From Humulus lupulus (taxonomy: Eukaryota > Streptophyta > Magnoliopsida > Rosales > Cannabaceae), in contig NC_084793.1 in the NCBI RefSeq assembly GCF_963169125.1, positions 39,551,578-39,615,577 of the forward strand: DNA of 64,000 nt, in the 5' to 3' direction. Positions 24,947 to 37,780 of the stretch are shown in pieces. Position numbers and translations under genes: made by a program. Within the stretch, counting starts at the first letter, position 1; each line of letters begins with the position of its first letter. The notes below the pieces were generated by a model. That model made no database searches and had not been told where the DNA came from. It saw only the letters and a list, made by a program, of their open reading frames with translations.

Positions 24947-24951
24947 AGATA

Positions 24952-25353
24952 GCTCCACTCAGGGATGGTAGCTATTTCTGTAGTTATGAGCTTAATTGCT
25001 TAAATATAATGTAAATGCTTTACATGCACATTGTATTAGGAAGCAGGAGATTCTGATAGAGCCTGGCTCTTGAATATTAAATGATTACATGCTCCGTGAA
25101 CATATATGAATGTGATTACATGATAACCTTCTCTGTGATTATATATATGTGATTATTTTCATGCTGGAGTTGGAGGCATGGTGTGAATGAAGAGGAGGGG
25201 TCATGAATTGATGAATAAATGCTATGGGCATGTGTTTACCACTGCATGAGTTTATGAATGTAGTGTGGTAAGATTATTCCTATGGGGAAAGCTCTTGATA
25301 TGCTCATCATGTTTAATGGCTCAAGTTATTGACTGCAGATTCAACCAGGAGGT
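24952..25353 (+). other. Gypsy leader, remaining part
   Basis: Noncoding leader between the solo LTR insertion and gag. No features were recognised apart from AT-rich stretches. Confidence 0.6.
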
Positions 25354-26320
25354 ATGTATCCAAGACAGATAATGAGACCTGGTGGTGGTTATATAGAGGC
25401 TGGGAGTTACAGCCAGTGTTTGAGTTCTTCATCTGCCCCTCAGAATTTCCAGCAAATGTTTACAGATTTGCAATTAAGATTGCAGAGGCAAGAGGAAGAG
25501 ATCAAGTGTTTGAAGCTACAACGGAACCTGTCGGGGAACACCTCTTCCTTTGCTATGACAGGAGTGGCACCAATTTTGGCTCAGGCTAGGACTGAGAGTA
25601 GGTGGGAATTCCTTTGTGGAAGATTCCAGGAGTATTACCCTCCAGTCTTTGAGGGAGGCCTAGATCCATTTAGAGCTGAGCAATGGATGAGCATGATTAG
25701 TTCCATCCTCGACAGTATGGGGCTGGTAGGTCACGATAGGGTGATCTGTGCTACAAATGTATTGCGGGACGATGTCCGGACATGGTGGGAAGTAGTATCC
25801 CAGACACGAGACACAGCTGTGATGGACTGGAAATAATTTAGGTAGCTGTTTAATGAAAGATATTACTGTGATTCACTAAGATGAATGAGTTTCTGAACCT
25901 CGTTCAGGGAAACACAACAGTAACCGAGTATATTAACATATTTGATGGGTTGTCCAAGTTTTCTTTGGACATGGTACCCATGGGTGCGGCTTGGAAGGAA
26001 AGGTTTATCCAGGGATTGAATCCCAGAATAGCTCAGAGCATTAGAGTTGCCCCAGTGCATGAAACCTCTACCTACACTCAGGTGGTAGGGAAGGCTCTTG
26101 CTGTTGAGAGCACAGGAAATTAGATTGAGAAGGAGAGTGCTGGAGAGCACAGAGCTCAAGTAGTGAAACCTCCATTTATTGGAGTGAGTAAGAAAAAGAA
26201 CTGGTGGACTTAACTAGAATGCACTCGGTGTAAGAGACGTCATCTGGGAGAATGTCGAGCAAAGGCATGTTTCTTATGTGAAATGGTTGGGCATTTCAAG
26301 AAGGATTTCCCAAGGTGAAG
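25354..26320 (+). pseudogene. Gypsy gag
   Basis: The frame from 25354 contains QNFQQMFTDLQLRLQRQEEE (a short coiled-coil-like stretch), then the retrotransposon gag core WEFLCGRFQEYYPPVFEGG, AEQWMSMISSILDSMGL and ATNVLRDDVRTWWEVVSQ. It stops at 25836 and resumes at about 25881 with MNEFLNLVQGNTTVTEYINI and later VAPVHETSTYTQVVGKALA. A zinc-knuckle region near 26220-26310 reads CTRCKRRHLGECRAKACFLC with a following H but F where a final C is expected. At least three stops disable it. Confidence 0.88.
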
Positions 26321-28745
26321 GAAGGATGAGCAAAAGGGGATGGACAACTCAACTCCAGCTCGAGTGTTCGCTCCGATGCAGCTAGAGACTAAGACTGAGA
26401 CTAGTTCCTCAGGGGTAGCAGGTCTGCTTTCTAGTTTTTATTTTTGGTATTATACTGACTGGTTTCGATACCATGTTGTTTCTTTACTTGTTGCATATAG
26501 AGAGTCATAGAGATGATATGCAAATTGCATGGTTATGTTGAGATGGAATAGATTATGGTGAAGAGAAGACTCATCAGTAGTTTTGATAGGGTTGGTTATG
26601 ACTGACCTCAGTATGATCCTGGATATGGATTGGTTAGCCAAGCATGGGGCAATGCTAAATTGTAAGGAAATGATAGTAGCTCTTGTGTTTAAGAGTGGGA
26701 AACCCTTGTGGTAGTTTGCACTATGCTGATGACATCTGTATTCAGAGCTAGAGATCTATTGCAGGGGGATGCATAGAACTCTTAGCTAGTGTGGTGGATA
26801 CCACTTAGGTAGTGCCAGTGGGATCAGGACAGACTGGATTAGTCTGTGAGTTTCTAGATGGATTTCCAGGGGATTTTTCAGGATTATGTTTACATAAAAA
26901 GGATAGAATGGTGATTGGATTGGTGCTAGGGACAGAATTAGGTCTAGGGTACTGTATTGAACGACTTCAGCAAAGTTGTAAGACGTAAAGGCTCAGTTAT
27001 TTGATAAGGTGGTATTTTCCAAGGTGGATCTTTGATCTGGTTAGTACCAGCTGAAGATCAGGGAAAAGGATAGGCAAGAGACTGTTTTTATATCAGATAA
27101 GGGCACTGGGAGTGCTGAGTTATGTTTTGAGGATTTGGTTAATGCCAAGCTGTTTTGATGACTCAGATGGACAGAGTACTATGAGATTATCTGAATTGGA
27201 TATGTGATTGTCTTGATTGACGGTATTGTGGTATATTCTTTGCGGAGATTTTGCCAAGGTCAAGGAACGCCTTAGAGGGCAGAAGTTCCCTTGGATGGGC
27301 ATGATATTATATGTGTTTTGGGAAAGAGTTCTGAGTCTTCGTACAGATCAGAATTAGTTTGCAGGTTGTTATGAAACCTCAGTGACAGGAAAAAGGGATT
27401 GCTTATGCATCATATTGGTTAAAGGATCTGACCAGAACTAGAGTAGAGTTTTTGGTGGGCCAGGTGGCCAGCTTTACACTTAAGCTTACTATTTCAGAAA
27501 GGATCAAGGGAAAACAGTTAAGTGAACCACAGATGGAAGAATTGAGAGGAAAGTCTTAGATGGATTAGCTAAGGACTATGCAGTGTCAGGTATGAATTTA
27601 TTATGGTATAGGAATCAGACTTGGGATCCGATGGACATTGGGATTAAACGAGGGATTCTGGATGAATCTCATACTACTCTCTTATCATCTTCATCCAGGC
27701 ATCATGAAAGATGTAACAGGGTTTGAAATTTTTATAGTGGTGGCCTGGGACGGAGAGCGACATAATGGAATACATGACAAAGTTCTTAATATGTTAGCAG
27801 ATCAAGATAGAGTATCAGAAACCAGTAAGGTCATTATAGCCTTTGAGTACTCCATAGTGAAAATAAGGAAACATCGCGATAGGTTTAGCGGTGGGGTTGC
27901 CCAGAATAGTGGATCAGTGTGCTTTGGATTGGGTCATTATGGACTAGTATTGAAAGTGAGTTCACTTCTATCAATGAGGACGAGTAACACAGATGATCAG
28001 TATTCAGATCTCTATGTGAGAGAGATAGTACGCCTTCATGGAATTCAAGGTCTATCTTATCAGATGAAGACTCTATTATTACTTCCATGTCTTGGGAGGG
28101 TTAAGGAAGGTGATGAGTATATAGTTGGAACTTAGTACAGTTGATTATCCTCAAATTGATGGTAAATCAGAGAGAGTTATCTAGTATTGGAGAGGCACCT
28201 TATGAAACATTGTATAGTAAGGAATGTATATCACCCATTCATTGGAATGAGATGGGTGATATGCTGATTTTAGATCCTGAGGTAGTTCAGAGGATCATTG
28301 AGGTTATTAAAAAGGTTAGAGCTTGGATGCTCACTTCTCAGAGTAAATGGAAAAGTTTTGTTGAATTGAAAAGCAGGAACATGAAGTTCCAAGTAGAAGA
28401 TTGCATCTTCCTTGAAGTATCACCATGGAAAGGGGTGAGGAGATAAGGGCAAGTTGAGCCCTAGATTAATATGATTGTTTGAGTCCTGGATAGGACCGGT
28501 CAGGTTGACTTTGGACTAGCCTTATCTTTGGCACTGTTGGCAGTATACAATGTATTTTATATTTCCATGTTGAGGATATGGGTTAGAAGAAACTCATCTG
28601 TTGAGTTATGAGAATCTGGAAATTGAGGCTAAGTTATTCTGTGAGGAGTAGCCAGTTCAGATTTTAACAGAAAGAACAAGGTTCTGAGAAGCAAAACTAT
28701 ACCTTTAGTTAAGGTATGATACTGAAATAGTGAGGTCGAGGGAAC
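26321..28745 (+). pseudogene. Gypsy pol (protease, RT, integrase), heavily decayed
   Basis: Pieces in the usual order: a protease-like DMDWLAKHGAMLNCKEMIVA near 26625; reverse transcriptase with VVFSKVDL and YQLKIREKDRQETVF near 27010-27090, and VIVLIDGIVVYS near 27200, where the catalytic DD is now DG; integrase with NTDDQYSDLYVREIVRLHG near 27985; the C-terminal FVELKSRNMKFQVED and LEVSPWKGVRR (to 28446); and a tail with AVYNVFYISMLRIWV. RNase H is not recognisable, so there are deletions between about 27400 and 27870. The reading frame is broken many times. No chromodomain could be confirmed. Confidence 0.85.
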
Positions 28746-28823
28746 GACCTGGGAAACTAGAATCAGTTGTGCGAAATTTATATTCCAAGCAGTTCAAATA
28801 AATTTCGAGGACAAAATTTCTGT

Positions 28824-28833
28824 AAAGAGGGGA
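28824..28833 (+). promoter_or_regulatory. Polypurine tract of the gypsy element
   Basis: AAAGAGGGGA lies four bases before the 3' LTR, the usual position for priming plus-strand DNA. Confidence 0.85.
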
Positions 28834-28837
28834 TAGT

Positions 28838-31555
28838 TGTAATGACCCAAATTTCCTAATAAGGTTTAGGACCTAGATTAGGAGACCGGGAGGACCATAA
28901 TTGATTTTTTATGACATTAAATGATTATATGCATGTTTATGTGAATTATACTATTATATGATGATAAATGCATGCGTATGAGTCCACTTTTCATTATAAG
29001 GGCATTTTGGTAATTTGGCCAGTTGAGGGCACATTTGTATATATTCATGCATGTTGGTGAATTTTGAATAAGGCCACATCATAATGTGGATTTTTTCAAG
29101 CCATTCGGCCTGAGACGATCTTTTAATGCAAATTATCAGTTTGGTCATAACAGGGTTAATTTCGGGGCTCGGGGTGAGTCTTGGGGTAATTTGGTGATTA
29201 GTACATTGCTGGGAATTAAAGGGTAATGGGATATGATTTATTAGCATTTGAGAATATTGGGAATAACGGGAATTGGAGGGTGTTAATTATGATTAACGAG
29301 ATATACGAGAAAGGACGATTTTGCCCTTGGTGGCTGTTAAGGGTTTTAAATAGGCTTGGGGGCATTTTGGTATTTTGACCTAAAGGATATATATGAACTA
29401 AGAAGGCTGTAGAAAGCTAACCAAAACAGAGCAATTCTTCTTACTCTCCCGACTAGTTTTTCTCCATCTTTTCTCTTTCGATTTTTGAGCTCTCTTTGAG
29501 GAATCAAGCTAGGGAGTGGAGCCTTGATGGTCTAGGGATATGTTCTACTATTGAAGATGGTGTGATTATGAGCTTGAGGTAAGTTTCTAGCCATTGAAAC
29601 TCTGGTTTTCTGCTCTGTTTTCCTTTTGGTTTTTCAGCTTGATTTCTAGTTTGGATAAATGAGAATTGATGGGAGTTTTTGGGAAAGGTTGACTGGGTTA
29701 TGATGCCTAGGACATGTAGAGTAGATATTTGGGTTCATTTTGGGGTTTGGATGGAGTTTGGGGTCAAATTTTTAATGTTGGAAATGGAAAACTCAAAGGA
29801 GGAAGAACCAGGGCAGGTTTAGCCTGGTTCTAGCGCTATAGCGCCCAAGGGAGGGCGCTACAATGCTAGCCAAGGCAAACCAATTCTGGTTGTAGTGCTG
29901 GGGCGCTAGGGGGCCAGCGCTGTAGCGCTACCCTGCTTTTCCTGATTCAAATTTTGGGCACTTTTGAGGGTTTTTTGCTCGAGGTTTCAATTCCTAAGGC
30001 TCGCGATCGAATTTACTAACCGTTTGAGTACGATTCGAGGTTCCGGGAGTGAGGTTTATGTCAAGAACCTTTTATTGTTGATTTCATTAATTGGATTTCA
30101 TATTTGGTTATGACTAGGTGACTGCTAAGGGATCAAATGATTGATCGTTCTCAAGGGTCATTCATTTGTTATTTCTTGCTTGAACCAGAGGTAAGAAAAC
30201 TGCACCCAGTATGTGATGCATGTGACGCATGAGAAACATGTGATTAGGGCATGACATGAATATTGAATATGAGATTGATTAGAACTTGAGTCTCTGTAAG
30301 TGTGCGTGATCATAATTATGCTAGTGATTGTTAAGTAAGCATGCTGAATGCCCTACATTTGGACATTTGACATATGATATATGCCTGGTTGCATTGCTTA
30401 CTTGTGTGTGGCACTAACCCATGAGTAAGAAATCGGCATGTGCCGTATGGTATTGACTTAAGAGTCAAGAATGACACTAATGTGTTCAACACAAGATGGA
30501 AAGATTAGATCTAATCGACATAAGCATTGAATGACTCATCATGAGCATTAATGCCTGATCGACCTCAAGTTCGACGAAAACTAAAAGCACTTGTCTAGTC
30601 TAATGGCGAGTCACTTAGAGCCAGGGCCAGAAGGCCCAGGTGACTGCATCGTCACATGGCTAAGGGTGCGAAGCCCATGTTAGTGACTCATTCATCAGTC
30701 ACTCATCTGACTAGGGCTACACGCCCTGGCATGATTATCAGAATCTCAAGAGTTAAATCACTCATCTGATTAGGGCTACACTCCCCAGCATGATTATCAG
30801 AATCTCAAGTGTTAAATAACTCACCTGATTAGGGCTACACGCCCCAGCATGGTTATCAGAACCTCAAAGTGTTAAATCACTCATCTGATTAGGGCTACAC
30901 ACCCGAGCATGATTATCAGAATCTCAAGTGTTGAATCACTCATCTGATTAGGGCTACAAGCCGTAGCATGGTTATCAGAACCTCAAAGTGTTAATCACTC
31001 ATCTGATTAGGATTGACTTGATAGCATCCATTCAGGAGGGCATGATCCCCCATCATTATCTGAACTTATTTGCATGCATGAATAGGGCTATTATTGCTAG
31101 GCATGCACATTATGACTTAGAAACATGATATTATTGTTCATGAGCATATTGAGTTTCCTTGCTGATCTTCAGCTCACGGGTGCTATGTGGTGGAGGTAAA
31201 GGCAAAAGAAAGCTGGACCATCCTTGAGTTGGAGAGCTTAGGTGACGATGTGTACATATGCGGTTGCTCGACCGCCACGACCGAGGGTTGAAAGAAGAAC
31301 TAGGGTTAAACCCTATTTTGCCGCTTAGGTTGGCTGGTTGTAAATATTTTGTTGTAATTAACCTTTAAATTATATTTTTGGGATCCCAATGTATACAGTA
31401 AACATTTTAGTGAAACATTGCATCTTAACTAAATTTTTTAATCCTAAACCGCTAATCATACCTAGTTACATGATTATGGCCAAATGACTCGATTAGTGAA
31501 TTTAGCACTGTTTAAAATGCACACCGTAATGGTCCCTGGAGTTTCAGGCGTTACA
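28838..31555 (+). repeat. Gypsy 3' LTR
   Basis: 2718 bp from TGTAATGACCC to GGCGTTACA, matching the 5' LTR. GCGC palindromes lie at about 29828-29925 and the 59-bp array (five units) at 30699-31013. Confidence 0.95.
30699..31013 (+). repeat. 59-bp tandem array in 3' LTR (five units)
   Basis: The same unit as at 22034-22404 but with one fewer full copy. Confidence 0.9.
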
Positions 31556-34500
31556 TTAATGAAGAGACTTCTAAGGCCAATATGGTGGCTAATTCTCCCA
31601 ACAACAACAAAGGCAAATGCATTGGGATGAATTAAGGCAAGGGTCTCAAACCCTTGGGGCCTAATAAGAATGAAGGTCAATTCAAGAGTTCCAAATGACC
31701 TTGCTTTGTATGTGGCAAGAATGACCATTTTGCAAGAGATTGTAGGTTCAAGAGGAATCACAATAATGAAGCAAGGTCATCTCAACCGAAAAAGAGCTAG
31801 TGGGAACACTAAGTGAGATAAATGCCATACATGGAAAGGAATTTATTCAATTAGAAAGAAAAATAAAATGCTTAGATATTTATATGTACTACCATTCAAG
31901 TTACTTATGATAGATATTTATTCAAGACCGACATGAAATCCAAATGGGCAATGAGAAAAGGTCCAAGGTTGAAGGAAAGGGAATAATTGATCTATTCTTC
32001 ACATCCGACAAGAATGTTCTACTCACTAATGTTTTATATGTACACAAATTGAGAAGAAACCTTGTAAGTGAAAATTTGCTTGGTAAACCGAGAATCAAGG
32101 TTATGATAGATTATGGAAATCTTACTCTATCCAAGGGGAATGTATTTGTGGGGAAGGGATATGCTTGTGATGAGATGTTCAAAATTTGTACTTCTATTGA
32201 TAATTTGAACAATAAAGCTTCTAGTTCTTGTTATATGCTTGACTCAAATTCTATTACTTTGTGGCATGTTATACTTGCGCATATAGGATTTAGCACAATT
32301 AAGAAAGCAATTAAATGTGGATTGATTAATTGTGATAATGTTGAGCATGATAAGAACTATGTGTTAAATCTAAAATGGTTAAGAAAACTTTTCCTAGTGT
32401 TGATAAAAATTCTAAATTGTTAGATTTGATACATATTGATTTATGTGAACTACATGGAATATTGATTAGAGGAGGAAGTAGATACTTTATTACTTTCACA
32501 AATGATTGCTCTAGGTTCACATGTATACTTGCTTAAGAACAAAGATGAAGTATTTAATGTTTTAAAGCTTATAAAGTGGAAGTTGAAAATCAATTAGAAA
32601 GAAAAATAAAGTGCTTAGAAGTGATACGAGTACTGAATATTTTTCAAATGATTTCAACTTATTTTGTGAAGATCATGGAATAATACATGAATTCACCACT
32701 CCATATACTCCACAACAAAATGGAATAGCGGAAAGAAAAAATAGAACATTTCTTGAGATGATTAATGCTATGCTATTACATTCAAAATTGAGTTTTAATT
32801 TGTGGGGCAAAGCCTTATTATCTGCATGCCATATTTTGAAGCGTATTCCCATGAAGAAAAACAATATATCTCCATATGAGTTATGGAAATGAAATAAACC
32901 AAACATTAATTATCTTAAGGTGTGGGGGTGTCTTGCTTATTGCAAGAACATGAATCCTAAAAGGACTAAGTTGGGTCCAAGGGCTAAAAAATCTGCATTT
33001 GTGGGCTATGCCTCAAATAGCCAAGCTTATGATTTATTTTAGACTTGGAGTCTAATGTGATAATTGAATCAAGAAAGGTTGAGTTCTTTGAGAATATGTC
33101 ATGCGATGACAACAAACTAAAAGAACCTATTCAAATTAGTGAGCCTCAAGAGGAGACTCCTAAAATGGTTGGTGAGCAACCTTTATTGCCTAGAAGAAGC
33201 CAAAGTCTCAAAGACTTGGGATCAAGTGAGAAGTGTTCTCAAATAGAGACGGTATGCCTTATAGAAGGAAATAATGAGGAAGTTACTTGGAAAAATCCAA
33301 TAGTACTTCAATTATAAGATAATCCCAAAACTTTCAAAGAAGCTATGTCTTCAAGGAACTCCGCTTTTTGGAAGGAGGAAATAAATGATGAAATAGATTA
33401 AATTATGTCTAACCACACTTGGGAATTTGTTGACATTCCAAAAGGGTCTAAACCAATTGGGTGCAAAGGAGTATTTAGAAGAAAATACCATACTGATGGC
33501 ATCATATAAACATTTAAGGCTAGATTAGTAGCCAAGAGATTCAAACAAAAGGAGGGAATATATTACTTTGACACATATGCACAGGTAGCAAGAACCACTT
33601 CAATTAGATTGTTATTTGCCTTATCATCTATATATAACCTTTATGTTCACCAAATGGATGTCAAAACGACATTCCTAAATGGAGATCTCGAGGAGGAGGT
33701 CTATATGGAACAACCGGAGGGTTTTGTTCTTCAAGGAAATGAACATAAAGTGTGTATATTTGTCAAATCATTATATGGTTTGAAACAAGCTCCAAAACAA
33801 TGACATGAGAAGTTTGATAAAGTCATTGTTTCAAATGGATTTAGACACAACAATGCGAACAAATGCTTATACTCTAAGTCTTGTGATGACTATGTCATAT
33901 TAGTGTGTCTTTATGTAGACGATATGTTCATTTTGAGTTATGACATGAGATGTATAATAGAAACAAAGATGTTTTTATCTTCTAACTTCAAGATGAAGGA
34001 CCTTGGAGAGGTTGATATTATTCTAGGTATCAAAATTAGAAGAAATAGTGGGAGTTTTGTATTGAGTCAAACCCATTATGTCAAGAAAACGATTGACAAA
34101 TTTAGTCATATCAAATCAAAGAGGCAAATACACCTTTCGATTCAAACATGATGTTTGAAAAGAATGAAGGAAGAATGGTGACTCAATTGAAATATGAAAG
34201 TACAATAGGGAGCCTAATGTACGCCGTTCATTGCACTAGAGTGTACATTTCATATGTAGCTAGTAAACTTAGTAAGCAATCCAAGTACCAAGCATTGGAA
34301 GACTATTGAAAGGATTCTAGCATGCCTTAAGAGTATTGAAAGAACATATCATTCACTATTCAATTTTTCCTAGGATACTTAAAGGATATTCCGACGCAAG
34401 TTGGATATTAGGAGTGGGAGGTAATCTCTTCACCATTGGTTGGGTGTTTACTCTTGGAGGAGGTGTTATCTCTTAGGGTTTCAAGAAACAAACTTATATA

Positions 34501-34850
34501 TCACACTCAACCATGGAAGCTGAGTTTATAGCTCCAGCAGCAACCGACAAAGAGGTCGAGTGGCTTAGGGATCTCATGTTGGATATCTCTTTTACCGCGG
34601 ATATGGTATCGCCGATCTCGATACATTGTGATAGTCAAGCTACTTTTGCTAAAGCATATAATAGTGTGTACAATGAGATGTCTAGACATATAAGTCTAAG
34701 ACATGAATATGTGAGACAACTTATTCAAGATGGAATCATATCAATTTCATATGTAAGACAAGTGAGAACTTAGCAGATCCATTTACAAAACCTCTTGTCA
34801 GAAGGTTAGTAAGTTCCACTTCAAAATGGATGGGACTGAAACTCCTAGAA
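31556..34850 (+). pseudogene. Copia gag 3' end and pol
   Basis: In order: the gag continuation (EETSKANMVANSPNNNKG) and zinc knuckle CFVCGKNDHFARDC near 31700; the protease region, damaged; the GAG-pre-integrase LWHVILAHIGFSTIKKAIKC near 32260; integrase core LIHIDLCELHGI, FTNDCSRFT, and TTPYTPQQNGIAERKNRTFL near 32690, with DTSTEY where DxGGEY is usual; RVT_2 with VHQMDVKTTFLNGDLEEEVY near 33645 and LYVDDMFILS near 33910; and RNase H MEAEFIAPAATDKEVEWLRD from 34513. More than ten stops or shifts occur. The family needs all of these for copying itself, so it is dead. Confidence 0.92.
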
Positions 34851-35411
34851 TAAGAGATTTACCAATGATGGTAACCCAAATCCAACCTTGTTAATATCAA
34901 GGAAAATAGTTCAATGGGTAAGAACAAGTCATTGATAAGTGAATGGTTTCAACACTAAAACTTTTGTGAGTTCCATCAAAGATGGTTAGTGTTGGTTGCT
35001 ATCGAGTGAGGGTTAACCCTTGGGGTTTTAATGAAGTTTAGTTGAGTGCAACAAACATTTATAAAGGTAGCAACGATATTGTAAGAACTTCACCTATGTG
35101 AACTTAGAGGTGGTGCCGCCTCTCATGAGAGTTGGAGTTTCTCCTCGGAAAGTTCATGAAAGGATGAACACATAGCCATGTGAGTGCTAAGCGAGAAAAG
35201 TGGGAAAATGAATGATCAAGTGGAGGTGTGTGAGGTATCACCGGTTTTATCATAATGAATAATTGGCTCCAGCTTTTAAGCAAGCAATGATTTTGATAAG
35301 ACTTTGTGGTATTTTCACTAACGTAAAGTTCAAGTAGAAATGCACTTTATTTTAGGCATCGATGTTGTTTTGAGCTAGAGGTAGAAGTTTGTATTTAACC
35401 AAATGGGGAAA
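34851..35411 (+). other. Copia 3' untranslated part with polypurine tract
   Basis: Noncoding between pol and the 3' LTR. AAATGGGGAAA at 35401-35411 directly precedes the LTR and is the likely polypurine tract. Confidence 0.75.
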
Positions 35412-36200
35412 TGTTAGGATTGTTTAAAATACTAAGAACAAGTGTTCTTACACAAGCTAGGAGTAAAAATTGTATTTTTTGCTCCAAAGTGATACAATGA
35501 GGTATTTAAGGATGCCCAAAAAGTTTGAGAGCATTTGGAGGTGTTTAAGGTCAATTTTGAGAGTTTTTACTTGCCAGAGTGGCGTTGTGTCTCCACCCTA
35601 GTGGCATTGCATCTCCTGAAACCCTAGGGTTTCGGCAATGCCTAGCAAGGTGACGCGTCACCTGACGTGTCCATACAAACTTGTGTTTCAAAATCCAAAT
35701 GATGTGTTTTAAGGCTATAATCCTATTAATTAGACCTAATGATGATGCCTACACTACAAAAGGGTTCTCATAGAGTTTTGATAGACTTGATCACTCTCTC
35801 AAATCTCTCTCTAACCTCTTTCTCTCTAGCTTTCAAGATCACAAGTTTTCTCCAATAAATTTTTAAAGAAAGTGCTTGTATTTGTGAATTTTAAGGCTTG
35901 TTCAATCCCAACTCTCATTTCTTCTTAGAAAGGTCTCAAGCATCCATTAAGGGCTAGGAAATAGAGATTTTGGACAGTGATATACTCCTCGTGCATAAGC
36001 CTTGGTTGTGTTTTCTTATTGAGGAAGAAGAAGTTCAAGTGGTGTTTTAGCAAGAGTTTAAAGTCTTTAAGAAGATCCAAGAGTTTTGGTTAAAACCTAG
36101 GGTTTGCATTCTCCATCTTAATCTTATGTTGATCTCTGTCAAGGATAATTGTGTGTAAATTCTTATTATTGTGGTGGTGTAATCCCACTCTCTCCCAACA
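35412..36200 (+). repeat. Copia 3' LTR
   Basis: 789 bp from TGTTAGGATTG to CTCTCCCAACA, with short TGTT/AACA inverted ends. The last 190 bp match 19333-19522. Confidence 0.88.
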
Positions 36201-37609
36201 TGAACATGCCTTGCTCTTCGAGGGGAGCAATTCTGGTATATATCAAGTCGAGTTCCATAATTGTTGTAAGAGCATTGCCCCTTGCCACAATGGATCACCA
36301 CCGTGTGTATCCGAGGTGAGATTTTTGAGAGTTTCCAAAAGGTTAAATGTTGTTGGATTCATTTTGAAGAGTAAATTACAATGATGATAATTGTTCATTT
36401 AATTGAGGACTAAAAGATAAAGCGACCCTTGGGTGGACTAAGTGAATTGAACCTTGAGAGTTAGAAGCTTAATTAAGAGTGTCTTTTGGACTAAGATTAA
36501 TGATCTTAAGGAGGTAGAGACCCAACTTGACACTTGGACCTATTTTAATTATACTAGATTAGTTGCATAAGACATGTTCTAAATTTTATGTTTTATAAAA
36601 TGTTTAAGAAGTTGTTTAACATGCATGTTGTTTATGGAGTATTCTAAGTGTACATCACTTTGGTGGCGTGCCAAATATATTTTTGTAAGTATTTTTATGT
36701 AGGTTATGATTTTTTTTCCTTAAATGCAGTTGTTATGCTGCCTAATTTTCTAAAATAAAAAGGTGGTATGTTTCTTGCATTATTTACCAACACATTTAGT
36801 TATTCATGATGAAAATTATGATTAATTATGATGTGTGTATATTATTGTTTCACGACCCAATCTATATCATCATAGTATTATTAGTTTATGTGACGAGCCA
36901 CTATACCTGTGTGTGTCAGTACTTAGAACATGTATATGGTGTTATATGTTCCCTATTATTGTAGTGTTAATCAGATTAACTATTCAGTTTAGGATGCTGG
37001 GTGTTATGGTGGGTTTGTGAGCTAAGGGTTTAGTGTGAATAATCATTGTTGTTTCTTTGTTTTGTTTTACACATGATAATAAACTATTTTGCTTTCAAGC
37101 TAACAATGCATGGTTTTTATTTGAAATTAAAGGTTCCTAGACGTGGGTTATAGAGTGATTTTTGAATTAGAGCCTGAATGTTGTTTAACTTAGTTGTCCT
37201 ACCCTAGTATTTGGTATTTTTACTTTTAATACTTGATTATGTATTTGAATTTGGATTCATTATGGCTTGTGTATCATTTTAAGCTATGTTATAGTATAAG
37301 AATGGGGAATGATGAATTTTATGAATATTGTTTTTATTTTTGTGTGACTTGCTGAATTAATTTGTTTGGTGACTACATAACTATGGTGATATTATTGTTC
37401 TAGTGAATAATTGTAAACTATTTTATATTATTTTCTATAATTATATATTCCACCATTTACTTCTATAGATATTATCTACTTTATCATATAAAAATAATAA
37501 AGGATTATTTATGAGCATTATTATTTCCAATAAAGATTAATGTGTGATGTTTAACTACCCATGGTCACCGGCGAACCCATAATTTTTGTACAATGGAGGC
37601 CTAGAATAA
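36201..37609. other. Intergenic DNA, nothing recognised
   Basis: Short open frames occur (for example 36151-36384 and 36835-37020) without any recognisable protein. The region may be old, unassigned repeat. Confidence 0.5.
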
Positions 37610-37780
37610 ATTTTGGTGCAACTATTAGTATTCACTATTAATTGTCCGTTAATTATCCACGTGTCACCTTTCTTTTGATCTAATTAAGGTGCCATGTGTC
37701 ACCTTTCTATTGGTCTAAACAATGTGTCACATAGAAACTTAACGACAAGTTAATGGTGAGTACCAACATTGCACCAAAAT
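37610..37780. mobile_element. Small MITE
   Basis: 171 bp whose ends are inverted repeats: ATTTTGGTGCAA on the left and TTGCACCAAAAT on the right, with the similarity continuing inward for about 20 further bases. The interior has a twofold CACCTTTCTNTTG motif. It is flanked by a GGCGAACCC/GACGTCTCTGCCC-like pair (37570 and 38140) that may mark an older host element. Confidence 0.6.

Larger units (their letters stand above)
20192..31555 (+). mobile_element. Ty3/gypsy element with both LTRs, nested in copia gag
   Basis: An 11.4 kb element with two long LTRs (20192-22950 and 28838-31555), a primer-binding site after the first, degenerate gag and pol, and a polypurine tract before the second. The 5-bp flanks are CTAAT (20187-20191) and TTAAT (31556-31560), a target duplication with one change. 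The gag and integrase wording is of the Del/Tekay-like chromovirus type. The two LTRs differ visibly, by point changes and by one repeat unit, so insertion is not recent. A solo LTR has inserted into its leader (23026-24946). Confidence 0.92.
19333..36200 (+). mobile_element. Ty1/copia element, decayed and interrupted
   Basis: Order on the plus strand: 3' part of a 5' LTR (19333-19522), gag start (19555-20191), then after the 11.4 kb gypsy insert the zinc knuckle, integrase, reverse transcriptase and RNase H (31556-34850), polypurine tract and complete 3' LTR (35412-36200). Without the insert the element would be about 5.5 kb. Many stops and shifts show it is long dead. No primer-binding site is visible after the 5' LTR. 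No target duplication can be tested because the 5' end is lost to the family L block. Confidence 0.9.

Noticed and set aside
27638..28135. A stand-alone 165-residue gene
   Set aside because: It holds the gypsy integrase stretch YSDLYVREIVRLHG and is part of the decayed pol.
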